Positions 1 through 5,198 of a stretch of 5,962 nt of DNA are shown here, piece after piece. Both the position numbers and the translations under genes were made by a program. This DNA is from JBOGEN01 sp050743265 (GTDB taxonomy: Bacteria > Actinomycetota > Actinomycetes > JBOGEN01). Below the pieces are notes generated by a model. The model searched no databases and was not told where the DNA came from. It was given only the letters and a program-made list of their open reading frames with translations. How positions within the stretch are numbered: position 1 is the stretch's first letter; each line of letters opens with the position of its first letter. The stretch lies in contig JBOGEN010000172.1 in the NCBI GenBank assembly GCA_050743265.1, positions 1 through 5,962 of the forward strand. The letters run 5' to 3'.

Positions 1-394
1 CCTCCGGTGAGGGCTGCTCTGCCTGCGCCGGCGCGGCTTGCGCCGGCTGTTCGGCGGGCTGCTCCGTCTGCTGCTCGGCCGGTTGCCCGGCCGGCTGCTC
101 GGCCGGCTGTTCGGTCGGCTGCTCGGCCTGCGTCGGGGCTGCGCCCCCGCCCGCGGACCCGTCGTCGATGACGGCGAGCTCGACGCCGACCTCGACGGTC
201 TCGTCCTCGGAGACCTTGATCGACTGCAGCACGCCTGCGGCCGGTGCGGGGATCTCGGTGTCGACCTTGTCGGTGGACACCTCGAGCAAGGGCTCGTCGG
301 CCGCGACCGTCTCGCCTTCCTTCTTGAGCCACCGGGTGACGGTGCCCTCGGACACGCTCTCGCCGAGGCGGGGCATCGTGACGGAGACCGACAT
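1..394 (-). CDS. sucB: 2-oxo-acid dehydrogenase E2 (dihydrolipoamide acyltransferase), N-terminal part, runs off left edge
   Basis: This is the E2 component of a 2-oxo-acid dehydrogenase complex, which carries acyl groups on a lipoyl-lysine arm to CoA in the cytoplasm. The 131 visible residues start MSVSVTMPRLGESVSEGTV and form one lipoyl domain (about residues 1-78). It contains the lipoylation motif STDKVDTEIPAP, with Lys43 as the modified residue. A flexible linker rich in Glu, Gln, Pro and Ala follows (residues about 90-131). The peripheral-subunit-binding and catalytic domains lie outside the window. The ATG is placed by homology to lipoyl domains and by GAAGGAG (407-413, minus strand), whose 12-nt spacing is a little long. 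lpdA ends 38 bp upstream on the same strand, so the two genes are probably co-transcribed and the proteins work together. The family label is safe, but the substrate is not: actinobacterial 'SucB' proteins such as mycobacterial DlaT can be the pyruvate dehydrogenase E2. Confidence 0.93.
   Translation of the reverse strand, partial: MSVSVTMPRLGESVSEGTVTRWLKKEGETVAADEPLLEVSTDKVDTEIPAPAAGVLQSIKVSEDETVEVGVELAVIDDGSAGGGAAPTQAEQPTEQPAEQPAGQPAEQQTEQPAEQPAQAAPAQAEQPSPE
44..127. repeat. 12-bp tandem repeat encoding the E2 linker
   Basis: Seven imperfect 12-bp units lie end to end, with plus-strand forms such as CGGCTGCTCGGC, CGGCTGTTCGGT and CGGTTGCCCGGC. Read in the gene's minus-strand frame, they encode four-residue units of the type Glu-Gln-Pro-Ala/Thr. 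The number of units is a multiple of a codon triplet pattern, so gain or loss of a unit keeps the reading frame. Repetitive Ala/Pro-rich linkers between lipoyl and catalytic domains are normal in E2 proteins, so this is a coding repeat and not a mobile or CRISPR element. Confidence 0.85.
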
Positions 395-406
395 GGGTTC
401 TTTCGA

Positions 407-413
407 CTCCTTC
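407..413 (-). promoter_or_regulatory. ribosome binding site of the E2 gene
   Basis: The minus strand reads GAAGGAG here, complementary to the 16S 3' end, 12 nt before the ATG at 394-392. The spacing is longer than usual, but no better start codon lies nearer. The start codon is also fixed by the beginning of the lipoyl domain. Confidence 0.55.
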
Positions 414-432
414 GGTTGGGCGGGCGCGCGTG

Positions 433-1815
433 TCAGGCGTGCGCGTGCAGGGGCTTGCCGGCGAGGGCGAGGTGGGCCTCACCGATCGCCTCGGACTGCG
501 TCGGGTGCGCATGGATCAGCTGGGCGACCTCCGCGGGCAGCGCCTCCCAGTTGTAGATGAGCTGCGCCTCGGCGAGCAGCTCGCCGACGCGCGTCCCCAC
601 CATGTGGACGCCCAGGATCGGACCGTCCTTCTCCGCCACGAGCTTGACCGCGCCCGCGGTCCGCAGGATCTGGCTCTTGCCGTTGCCGGCCAGGTCGTAC
701 GTCGTCTCGGTGACGTCGTACCCGCGTTCGCGAGCGAGGGCCGTGGTGAGGCCCACCGAGGCCACCTCGGGCTCGGAGTACGTGATCCTCGGGACGCCGT
801 CGTAGTCGATCGGCGCCGGGTCGAGGCCCGCGAGCCGCTCGGCCACGCCGATGCCCTCGCCGAAGCCGACATGGGCGAGCTGGAGGGTGGGGACGAGGTC
901 CCCGACCGCGGAGACCGTGGGGACGTTGGTCTGGCCGTGCGCGTCGACCTTGACGAGTCCGTGCTCCATCTCCACGCCGACCTCCGCATACCCGAGGTCG
1001 TCGGAGACCGGGCCGCGGCCCACCGCGACGAGGAGCAGGTCCGCGCTGATCTCGCGGCCGCCCTCCAGGGACACCGTGACGCCCGAGCCGGTGTACCGGA
1101 CGCCGGAGAAGCGAGCCCCCAGCTCGAAGCCGATGCCGCGCTTGCGGAACGCCCGCTCGAGCAGCTTCGAGCTGGACTCGTCCTCAGCCGGCAGCAGGTG
1201 GGGCAGCGCCTCGACGACGGTCACCTCGGCGCCGAACGAGCGCCACACGCTGGCGAACTCGACACCGATCACCCCGCCACCGAGGACGACGACGGAGCCG
1301 GGGACGGACGAGAGCGTGAGCGCATGGTCCGAGGAGATGACCCGGTCGCCGTCGATCTCGAGCCCGGGCAGCGACCTCGGCGCGGACCCGGTGGCCAGTA
1401 CCACGTGCCGCCCCTCCAGCCGCTGGTCACCGACCTGGACGGAGGTGGGGGAGACGAGGCGTCCGGAGCCCTCCACGACAGTGATCCCGCGGCTCTTCAC
1501 CAGCCCCTGCAGGCCCTTGTAGAGCCGGGTGACCACGCCGTCCTTGTACGCGTTGACCCTGGCCATGTCGATCGACTCGAAAGTGGCCCGTACGCCGAAG
1601 GCCTCGCTGTCACGCGCGGTGTCGGCGACCTCGCCGGCGTGCAGCAGCGCCTTGGTCGGGATGCAGCCACGGTGCAGGCAGGTGCCGCCGAGCTTGTCCC
1701 GCTCGACGAGCGCGACGCGCTGGCCCAGCTCCGCGGCGCGCAGGGCGCATGCGTAGCCGCCGCTGCCCCCGCCGAGGATCACGAGGTCGTACACGCTGTC
1801 GGCGCCGTTCGCCAC
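433..1815 (-). CDS. lpdA: dihydrolipoyl dehydrogenase (E3)
   Basis: This FAD-dependent disulfide oxidoreductase reoxidises the dihydrolipoyl groups of E2 proteins (and of GcvH) and reduces NAD+. The protein has 460 residues, the usual family length. In order it shows the FAD-binding GGGSGG (15-20), the redox disulfide GGTCLHRGCIPTK (Cys46 and Cys51), ATGS (141-144), the NAD-binding GGGVIGVE (179-186), an AVGD second FAD motif, and a C-terminal dimerisation domain. That domain carries the catalytic pair in HAHPTQSE (His437, Glu442). The GTG at 1815 is chosen because AAGGAGA lies 7 nt upstream and the Rossmann fold begins about 10 residues later. The reading frame stays open far upstream, but that stretch has no homology and is antisense to another gene. 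The E2 gene follows on the same strand after 38 bp, as expected for complex partners. It may also serve the glycine cleavage system represented here by gcvT; that is inference. Confidence 0.97.
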   Translation of the reverse strand: MANGADSVYDLVILGGGSGGYACALRAAELGQRVALVERDKLGGTCLHRGCIPTKALLHAGEVADTARDSEAFGVRATFESIDMARVNAYKDGVVTRLYKGLQGLVKSRGITVVEGSGRLVSPTSVQVGDQRLEGRHVVLATGSAPRSLPGLEIDGDRVISSDHALTLSSVPGSVVVLGGGVIGVEFASVWRSFGAEVTVVEALPHLLPAEDESSSKLLERAFRKRGIGFELGARFSGVRYTGSGVTVSLEGGREISADLLLVAVGRGPVSDDLGYAEVGVEMEHGLVKVDAHGQTNVPTVSAVGDLVPTLQLAHVGFGEGIGVAERLAGLDPAPIDYDGVPRITYSEPEVASVGLTTALARERGYDVTETTYDLAGNGKSQILRTAGAVKLVAEKDGPILGVHMVGTRVGELLAEAQLIYNWEALPAEVAQLIHAHPTQSEAIGEAHLALAGKPLHAHA

Positions 1816-1822
1816 GAGGGTC

Positions 1823-1829
1823 TCTCCTT
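1823..1829 (-). promoter_or_regulatory. ribosome binding site of lpdA, decides the GTG start
   Basis: The minus strand reads AAGGAGA, 7 nt before the GTG at 1815-1813. This strong Shine-Dalgarno match at ideal spacing selects this GTG over the in-frame ATG codons far upstream and over the GTG seven codons downstream. Confidence 0.8.
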
Positions 1830-1992
1830 GTGCCTGGTTCTGGTGGTTCGTCCGGGTCGCGGAGTTCGTGTCGGTGGGTTCGGTCGGGTCTCCACCTCGA
1901 CAGGTCCGTGCCGGGTGGGCCCCTGACTCCGTACCCGGTCGTGTCCGAGCCGTTGCCTCATCTTTCCACTTCGGGCGGCCGCCACGGCAATC

Positions 1993-2005
1993 GCCCAGAC
2001 TGGGC
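1993..2005. repeat. 13-bp perfect palindrome, possible operator
   Basis: GCCCAG-A-CTGGGC is a perfect inverted repeat with 6-bp arms and a one-base centre. The centre is too short for an RNA hairpin loop, so if it has a function it is more likely a dimeric protein-binding site. It sits about 16 bp upstream of the candidate -35 element of the downstream small gene. In GC-rich DNA such palindromes also arise by chance. Confidence 0.3.
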
Positions 2006-2020
2006 CCGGACGCCCCGACG

Positions 2021-2046
2021 GGAACCGGGGACCCCGCCCGGGCGTT
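2021..2046 (+). promoter_or_regulatory. candidate ECF-sigma-type promoter
   Basis: GGAAC (2021-2025) is followed after exactly 17 nt by CGTT (2043-2046). This resembles the GGAAC/T - N16-18 - (C)GTT promoters used by actinobacterial SigE/SigH/SigR-type extracytoplasmic-function sigma factors. Initiation would fall near 2052-2054, leaving a leader of about 24 nt that contains the ribosome binding site at 2062-2068 and leads to the ATG at 2077. The element is seen in the sequence; its recognition by an ECF sigma factor is inferred. Confidence 0.5.
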
Positions 2047-2061
2047 ACCCGCCTCGACCGA

Positions 2062-2068
2062 GGGAGGA
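2062..2068 (+). promoter_or_regulatory. ribosome binding site of the small conserved gene
   Basis: GGGAGGA is a near-perfect Shine-Dalgarno sequence 8 nt before the ATG at 2077. It confirms that this short frame is a real gene and fixes its start. Confidence 0.85.
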
Positions 2069-2076
2069 ACGAATCG

Positions 2077-2385
2077 ATGCGGTGGTTTCGACGCCGGTCC
2101 CGTCCAGGCACCTTGCGGACGGCCGACCAGGGCGACACGCGTCATCTCGAGGAGTTCGCCCGGTCCCGGCAGGGCGTGGAGGCCTTTGTCGAGCCGAGGA
2201 CGACGGTCACCGAGACCACGGTCGTGTTCGTCGCCACCACGGGGGAGTGGACCCGCCGTCGGGTGGCCGGCCCGCGCGCTGCCCACGACCTGGCGGGCAA
2301 GCTGGGCATCCCCTGCTACGACGCCGCCGTGGTCGGCTACCCGCAGCGGATGCGGGAGTGGAACCGGCGGCAGCAGTCCTCCTAG
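2077..2385 (+). CDS. conserved actinobacterial protein of unknown function, 102 aa
   Basis: I recognise this as a small protein family common next to lpd and pepA in actinobacterial genomes. It is often labelled 'oxidoreductase', but I see no nucleotide-, flavin- or metal-binding motif that would justify the name. The N-terminus is very basic (MRWFRRRSRPGTLR). The conserved-looking core runs from HLEEFARSRQGVEAFVEPRT (about 23-42) through a hydrophobic strand (TVVFVA, 48-53) and GEWTRRRV (56-63) to a C-terminal GYPQRMREWNRR (87-98). There is one Cys (80), no signal peptide and no membrane segment, so it is probably a small cytoplasmic protein. The strong ribosome binding site and good start support a real gene. 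It is transcribed away from lpdA, converges on pepA, and may be driven by the ECF-type promoter at 2021-2046. Function unknown. Confidence 0.88.
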   Translation: MRWFRRRSRPGTLRTADQGDTRHLEEFARSRQGVEAFVEPRTTVTETTVVFVATTGEWTRRRVAGPRAAHDLAGKLGIPCYDAAVVGYPQRMREWNRRQQSS

Positions 2386-2408
2386 CCAGGCTGCCACCCG
2401 GTCGTGGC

Positions 2409-2425
2409 CGGCGGTCAGACCGCCG
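2409..2425. terminator. perfect GC hairpin between convergent genes, likely bidirectional terminator
   Basis: CGGCGGT (2409-2415) and ACCGCCG (2419-2425) form a perfect 7-bp stem with a 3-nt loop, CAG. It lies in the 45-bp gap between the stop codons of the small gene (2385) and pepA (2431). It has no U-tract on either strand, as is common for actinobacterial hairpin terminators. The position supports a two-way terminator, but stem strength alone is weak evidence in such GC-rich DNA. Confidence 0.5.
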
Positions 2426-2430
2426 AGGAG

Positions 2431-3942
2431 TCAGACCACCCCGGTGGCCACGTCCTCGGCCAGGCGGACGAGCGTGCGTACCGCGGCGCCGGTGCCGCCC
2501 TTGGGCGTGTAGCCGAACGGGTCACCCTGGTTGAACGCGGGGCCCGCGATGTCGAGGTGGGCCCAGGTCACACCCTCGGGGACGAAGTCCTTGAGGAAGA
2601 GCCCGGCGACGAGCATGCCCCCATAGCGGTCGCCGATGTTGGCGATGTCGGCTACCTCGGAGTCCATGCTCTTGCGCAGCTCCGGTGGGAGCGGCATCGG
2701 CCACATCGCCTCGCCCGCCCGCTGCGAGACCGCGTACACCGCGTCACGGAACTCGTCGTCGTTGGACATGATCGCCGACGTGCGGGCGCCGAGCGCGACC
2801 AGCTGCGCCCCGGTCAGCGTGGCCGCGTCCACGATGAAGTCCGGCGAGTCCTCGCCCGCGCGGACGATCGCGTCCGCGAGCACGAGCCTGCCCTCGGCGT
2901 CGGTGTTGAGCACCTCGACCGTCTTGCCGCCGTAGATCGTGAGGACGTCGGAGGGACGCTGCGCGGTGCCGCTGGGCATGTTCTCCGCCAGCGGGGCGTA
3001 CCCCGTGACGTTGACGGCCGGTTTGAGCTGCGCGATCGCGATCATGGCGGCGACCACTGCGGCGGCCCCGCCCATGTCGGCCTTCATCCAGTCCATCGCC
3101 GCCGCCGGCTTCAGGGACAGGCCACCGGAGTCGAACGTGATGCCCTTGCCGACCAGCGCGAGGCGCTTCTTCGCCTTCGGGTGCGTGTAGGAGACACGGA
3201 CCAGCCGCGGCGGGTTCGTGGAGCCCTGGCCGACCCCGAGGATGCCGCCGAAGCCGGCCTTGGCCAGCGCCTTCTCGTCGAGCACCTCGACCTTGAGGTC
3301 GGTGCCCTTGGTGTGCGCGGTGGTCGCGGCGGCGAACCCGGCGGGCGGGAGGTCACAAGGCGGCGTGTTCACCAGGTCACGGGCGACGTGGACGGCCGAG
3401 GCCACCACCTCCGCCCGCTTCGCGGCCGCCTTGACGGCGCGGTCCTTGGCCGTGGCAGTGACGACGGTGACCTTCTCCACGGGCGGCTTGTGCGCGTCCT
3501 TCGAGGTGGTGCGGTAGCGGAGGTAGGAGTACGCACCCAGCAGGGCCCCCTCGGCCACGGCGGCGACCTCGTCGGCGTCCGAGACCGGGAGCAGCACCGC
3601 GACCGAGGTCGTACCAGCCAGCGCGCGCGTCGCGGCACCCGCCCCCCGGCGCAGCGCCTCGACGTCCACGCGGGCGTCCTTGCCCGTCGGGGTGTCCCCG
3701 AGTCCGACGGCCACGACGACCCCGGCCGGGAGGCGCCCGGCGGTGGGCACCTTGGTCACCTCACCTGCCGCGCCCGTGCCCGCGAGTGAGGACACGGCAG
3801 CGGCCAGGGTGCCGCCGAGGGCCTTGTCGACGTCGCCCGCGTCGGCGAGCACGGGACCGTCGGCGCCCTTGGTGACGCCGACGACGAGAGCGTCGACCTT
3901 GAGCTTGGCGGGGGCGTTGCTGGACAGGTCGAGGGTCGTCAC
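2431..3942 (-). CDS. pepA: leucyl aminopeptidase (M17 family)
   Basis: This cytosolic two-metal (Zn/Mn) aminopeptidase removes N-terminal residues from peptides and forms hexamers in the family. The protein has 503 residues, matching full-length PepA. The N-terminal macro-like domain spans about residues 1-160 and the catalytic domain about 165-495. Catalytic-domain motifs are VGKGITFDSGG (Lys266, Asp271), SLKP (Lys278), MKADMGGAAAV (Asp289) and the M17 signature NTDAEGRL (Asp348, Glu350, Arg352). These correspond to E. coli PepA Lys270, Asp275, Lys282, Asp293, Asp352, Glu354 and Arg356 with a constant offset of four, so the active site is intact. I chose the GTG at 3942 over the ATG at 3999 because GGAG lies 4 nt upstream, because family members start with a similar TTLDLSS-like segment, and because the best promoter (-10 at 3984-3989) would start transcription inside the longer version. 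E. coli PepA also binds DNA in XerCD recombination; nothing here tests that. Confidence 0.97.
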   Translation of the reverse strand: MTTLDLSSNAPAKLKVDALVVGVTKGADGPVLADAGDVDKALGGTLAAAVSSLAGTGAAGEVTKVPTAGRLPAGVVVAVGLGDTPTGKDARVDVEALRRGAGAATRALAGTTSVAVLLPVSDADEVAAVAEGALLGAYSYLRYRTTSKDAHKPPVEKVTVVTATAKDRAVKAAAKRAEVVASAVHVARDLVNTPPCDLPPAGFAAATTAHTKGTDLKVEVLDEKALAKAGFGGILGVGQGSTNPPRLVRVSYTHPKAKKRLALVGKGITFDSGGLSLKPAAAMDWMKADMGGAAAVVAAMIAIAQLKPAVNVTGYAPLAENMPSGTAQRPSDVLTIYGGKTVEVLNTDAEGRLVLADAIVRAGEDSPDFIVDAATLTGAQLVALGARTSAIMSNDDEFRDAVYAVSQRAGEAMWPMPLPPELRKSMDSEVADIANIGDRYGGMLVAGLFLKDFVPEGVTWAHLDIAGPAFNQGDPFGYTPKGGTGAAVRTLVRLAEDVATGVV

Positions 3943-3983
3943 GTCACTCCGTCCGGGAAGGCTCGGGCTGCTCCGATCCGGGC

Positions 3984-4012
3984 ACTCTAGCCGCCGCATC
4001 CGATGGCCTCGA
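3984..4012 (-). promoter_or_regulatory. candidate pepA promoter
   Basis: On the minus strand TAGAGT (3989-3984) fits the actinobacterial housekeeping -10 pattern TAnnnT. A weak -35, TCGAGG (4012-4007), stands 17 nt upstream and shares three bases with TTGACA. Transcription would begin near 3977, giving a leader of about 35 nt before the GTG at 3942 with a GGAG in between. Confidence 0.5.
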
Positions 4013-4074
4013 CCGGTCGCGTACGGGGGTGTCGTGACGCCCTCCCGGCCGTGGCGGCCTCCGGTGCCGGTGGG

Positions 4075-4080
4075 TAGCGT
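4075..4080 (+). promoter_or_regulatory. candidate -10 box for leaderless gcvT transcript
   Basis: TAGCGT fits TAnnnT and ends 8 nt before the gcvT ATG at 4089, so transcription would begin at or within about two bases of the start codon. No Shine-Dalgarno sequence precedes the ATG. This arrangement is typical of leaderless mRNAs, which are frequent in actinobacteria. The -35 region is poor (TGGCGG at 4052-4057). Confidence 0.5.
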
Positions 4081-4088
4081 CCGGGCAC

Positions 4089-5198
4089 ATGGTCGACTCC
4101 CCGGCGCCGCGTACGTCCCCCCTGCACGAACGGCACCTCGCGCTCGGCGCCAAGCTGGGCGACTTCGGCGGCTGGCAGATGCCGCTCGAGTACGCAGGGC
4201 AGGGCGTGATCGCCGAGCACACCGCCGTCCGCGAGGCGGTCGGGGTGTTCGACGTGAGCCACCTCGGCAAGGCACTCGTGACCGGGCCGGGTGCTGCCGC
4301 GTACGTCAACCGCTGCCTCGCCAACGACCTCGGCAAGATCGGCGCCGGCAAGGCGCAGTACACCCTGTGCTGCGACGACGGGTCCGGTGGGGTGGTGGAC
4401 GACCTCATCGTGTACCTGCGCGGTGACGACGAGGTGTTCCTCGTGCCGAACGCGGCCAACACCGAGGGCGTGGTCCGGCTCCTCGCCGAGGACGCGCCGG
4501 ACGGCATCGAGGTCGTCGACGAGCACACCGCGCTGGCGGTCCTCGCCGTGCAGGGGCCGCGGTCGCCCGACCTGCTGGAGGCGCTCGGCCTGCCGACCGG
4601 GCACGAGTTCATGTCGTTCGTCGACACGGCATGGGAGGGCGTACCGGTCACCGTGTGCCGCTCCGGCTACACCGGCGAGCGGGGGTACGAGCTCGTCGTC
4701 GCCTCCGAGGACGCGACCGCGCTGTGGGACGCGCTCCTCCTGCGCGGGGACGCGGTGGGGCTGCGCCCCTGCGGGCTCGGTGCCCGGGACACGCTGCGCA
4801 CCGAGATGGGGTACCCGCTGCACGGTCAGGACCTCTCGCTCGACATCACGCCCGTCCAGGCACGGCTCGGCTGGGCGGTGGGCTGGTCGAAGGGCGAGTT
4901 CTGGGGCCACGACGTCCTCCTCGCGGAGCGCGAGGCGGGCCCGCGCCGCCGGCTCTGGGGAGTGCGGGCGCTCGACAGGGGCATCCCGCGGCCGCACATG
5001 GCGGTCCGCAACGCCGCGGGCGACGAGGTCGGCCAGGTCACCAGTGGCACGTTCTCGCCCACGCTGCGGGTGGGCATCGGGCTTGCGCTGCTGGACACGT
5101 CCGTCGGCGAGGGGGACGAGCTGGCGGTGGACGTCCGGGGGCGGCCGGTGGCCGTACAGGTGGTCAAGCCGCCGTTCGTCCGGCCCTCGACCGCGTGA
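4089..5198 (+). CDS. gcvT: aminomethyltransferase, glycine cleavage system T protein
   Basis: GcvT takes the aminomethyl group from lipoylated GcvH and, with tetrahydrofolate, releases ammonia and forms 5,10-methylene-THF in the cytoplasm. The protein has 369 residues, the usual bacterial length. Family motifs are LHERHLALGAKLGDFGGWQMPL (12-33), GVFDVSHLGK (52-61), GGVVDDLIVYL with the conserved Asp pair 104/105 near the folate site (100-110), LAVQGPRS (152-159), SGYTGERGYEL (192-202), and GARDTLRTEMGYPLHGQDLS (231-250). The C-terminal barrel domain includes VTSGTFSPTLRVGIGLALL (317-335). The GQDL/DTLR motifs and overall length argue for true GcvT over the related YgfZ. The ATG is the only start that keeps the whole N-terminal domain; it lacks a Shine-Dalgarno and is probably leaderless. 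No gcvH or gcvP is in the window. The stop overlaps the next gene's GTG by 4 bp. Confidence 0.96.
   Translation: MVDSPAPRTSPLHERHLALGAKLGDFGGWQMPLEYAGQGVIAEHTAVREAVGVFDVSHLGKALVTGPGAAAYVNRCLANDLGKIGAGKAQYTLCCDDGSGGVVDDLIVYLRGDDEVFLVPNAANTEGVVRLLAEDAPDGIEVVDEHTALAVLAVQGPRSPDLLEALGLPTGHEFMSFVDTAWEGVPVTVCRSGYTGERGYELVVASEDATALWDALLLRGDAVGLRPCGLGARDTLRTEMGYPLHGQDLSLDITPVQARLGWAVGWSKGEFWGHDVLLAEREAGPRRRLWGVRALDRGIPRPHMAVRNAAGDEVGQVTSGTFSPTLRVGIGLALLDTSVGEGDELAVDVRGRPVAVQVVKPPFVRPSTA

Larger units (their letters stand above)
1816..2076. other. divergent intergenic region between lpdA and the small conserved gene
   Basis: This 261-bp gap separates lpdA (leftward) from the 102-aa gene (rightward), so it should hold promoters for both. 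It contains the lpdA ribosome binding site, an ECF-type promoter match for the rightward gene (2021-2046), a 13-bp palindrome (1993-2005) and a 10-bp GC palindrome (1974-1983). A less GC-rich patch lies around 1953-1972. I found no convincing housekeeping -10/-35 pair for lpdA; the best candidate -10, TACGGA on the minus strand near 1930, lacks a recognisable -35. Confidence 0.7.
3943..4088. other. divergent intergenic region between pepA and gcvT
   Basis: These 146 bp separate pepA (leftward) from gcvT (rightward) and hold one candidate -10 box for each. There is no room for a glycine riboswitch in front of gcvT, and I see no paired aptamer-like structure. Confidence 0.7.

Noticed and set aside
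44..127. Possible CRISPR or satellite repeat
   Set aside because: The units are contiguous 12-mers without spacers and are explained by the repeated tetrapeptide linker of E2.
430..1926. Long open frame on the plus strand opposite lpdA
   Set aside because: Its protein is an Arg/Asp/Gly-rich low-complexity string typical of antisense frames in GC-rich genes, while the minus strand encodes an unmistakable E3.
1974..1983. GGCGGCCGCC palindrome as an operator
   Set aside because: A 10-bp all-G/C palindrome is expected by chance in DNA this GC-rich.
1816..2397. Upstream extension of the lpdA reading frame on the minus strand (would add 194 residues)
   Set aside because: It is antisense to the small gene, has no recognisable domain, and skips the strong ribosome binding site before the GTG at 1815.
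2404..3789. Long open frame on the plus strand opposite pepA
   Set aside because: It is an antisense shadow of a gene with a complete M17 active site, and its protein shows no family motif.
3943..4088. Glycine riboswitch before gcvT
   Set aside because: The gap is short and shared with the pepA promoter, the likely transcript start coincides with the ATG, and no paired aptamer motif is visible.
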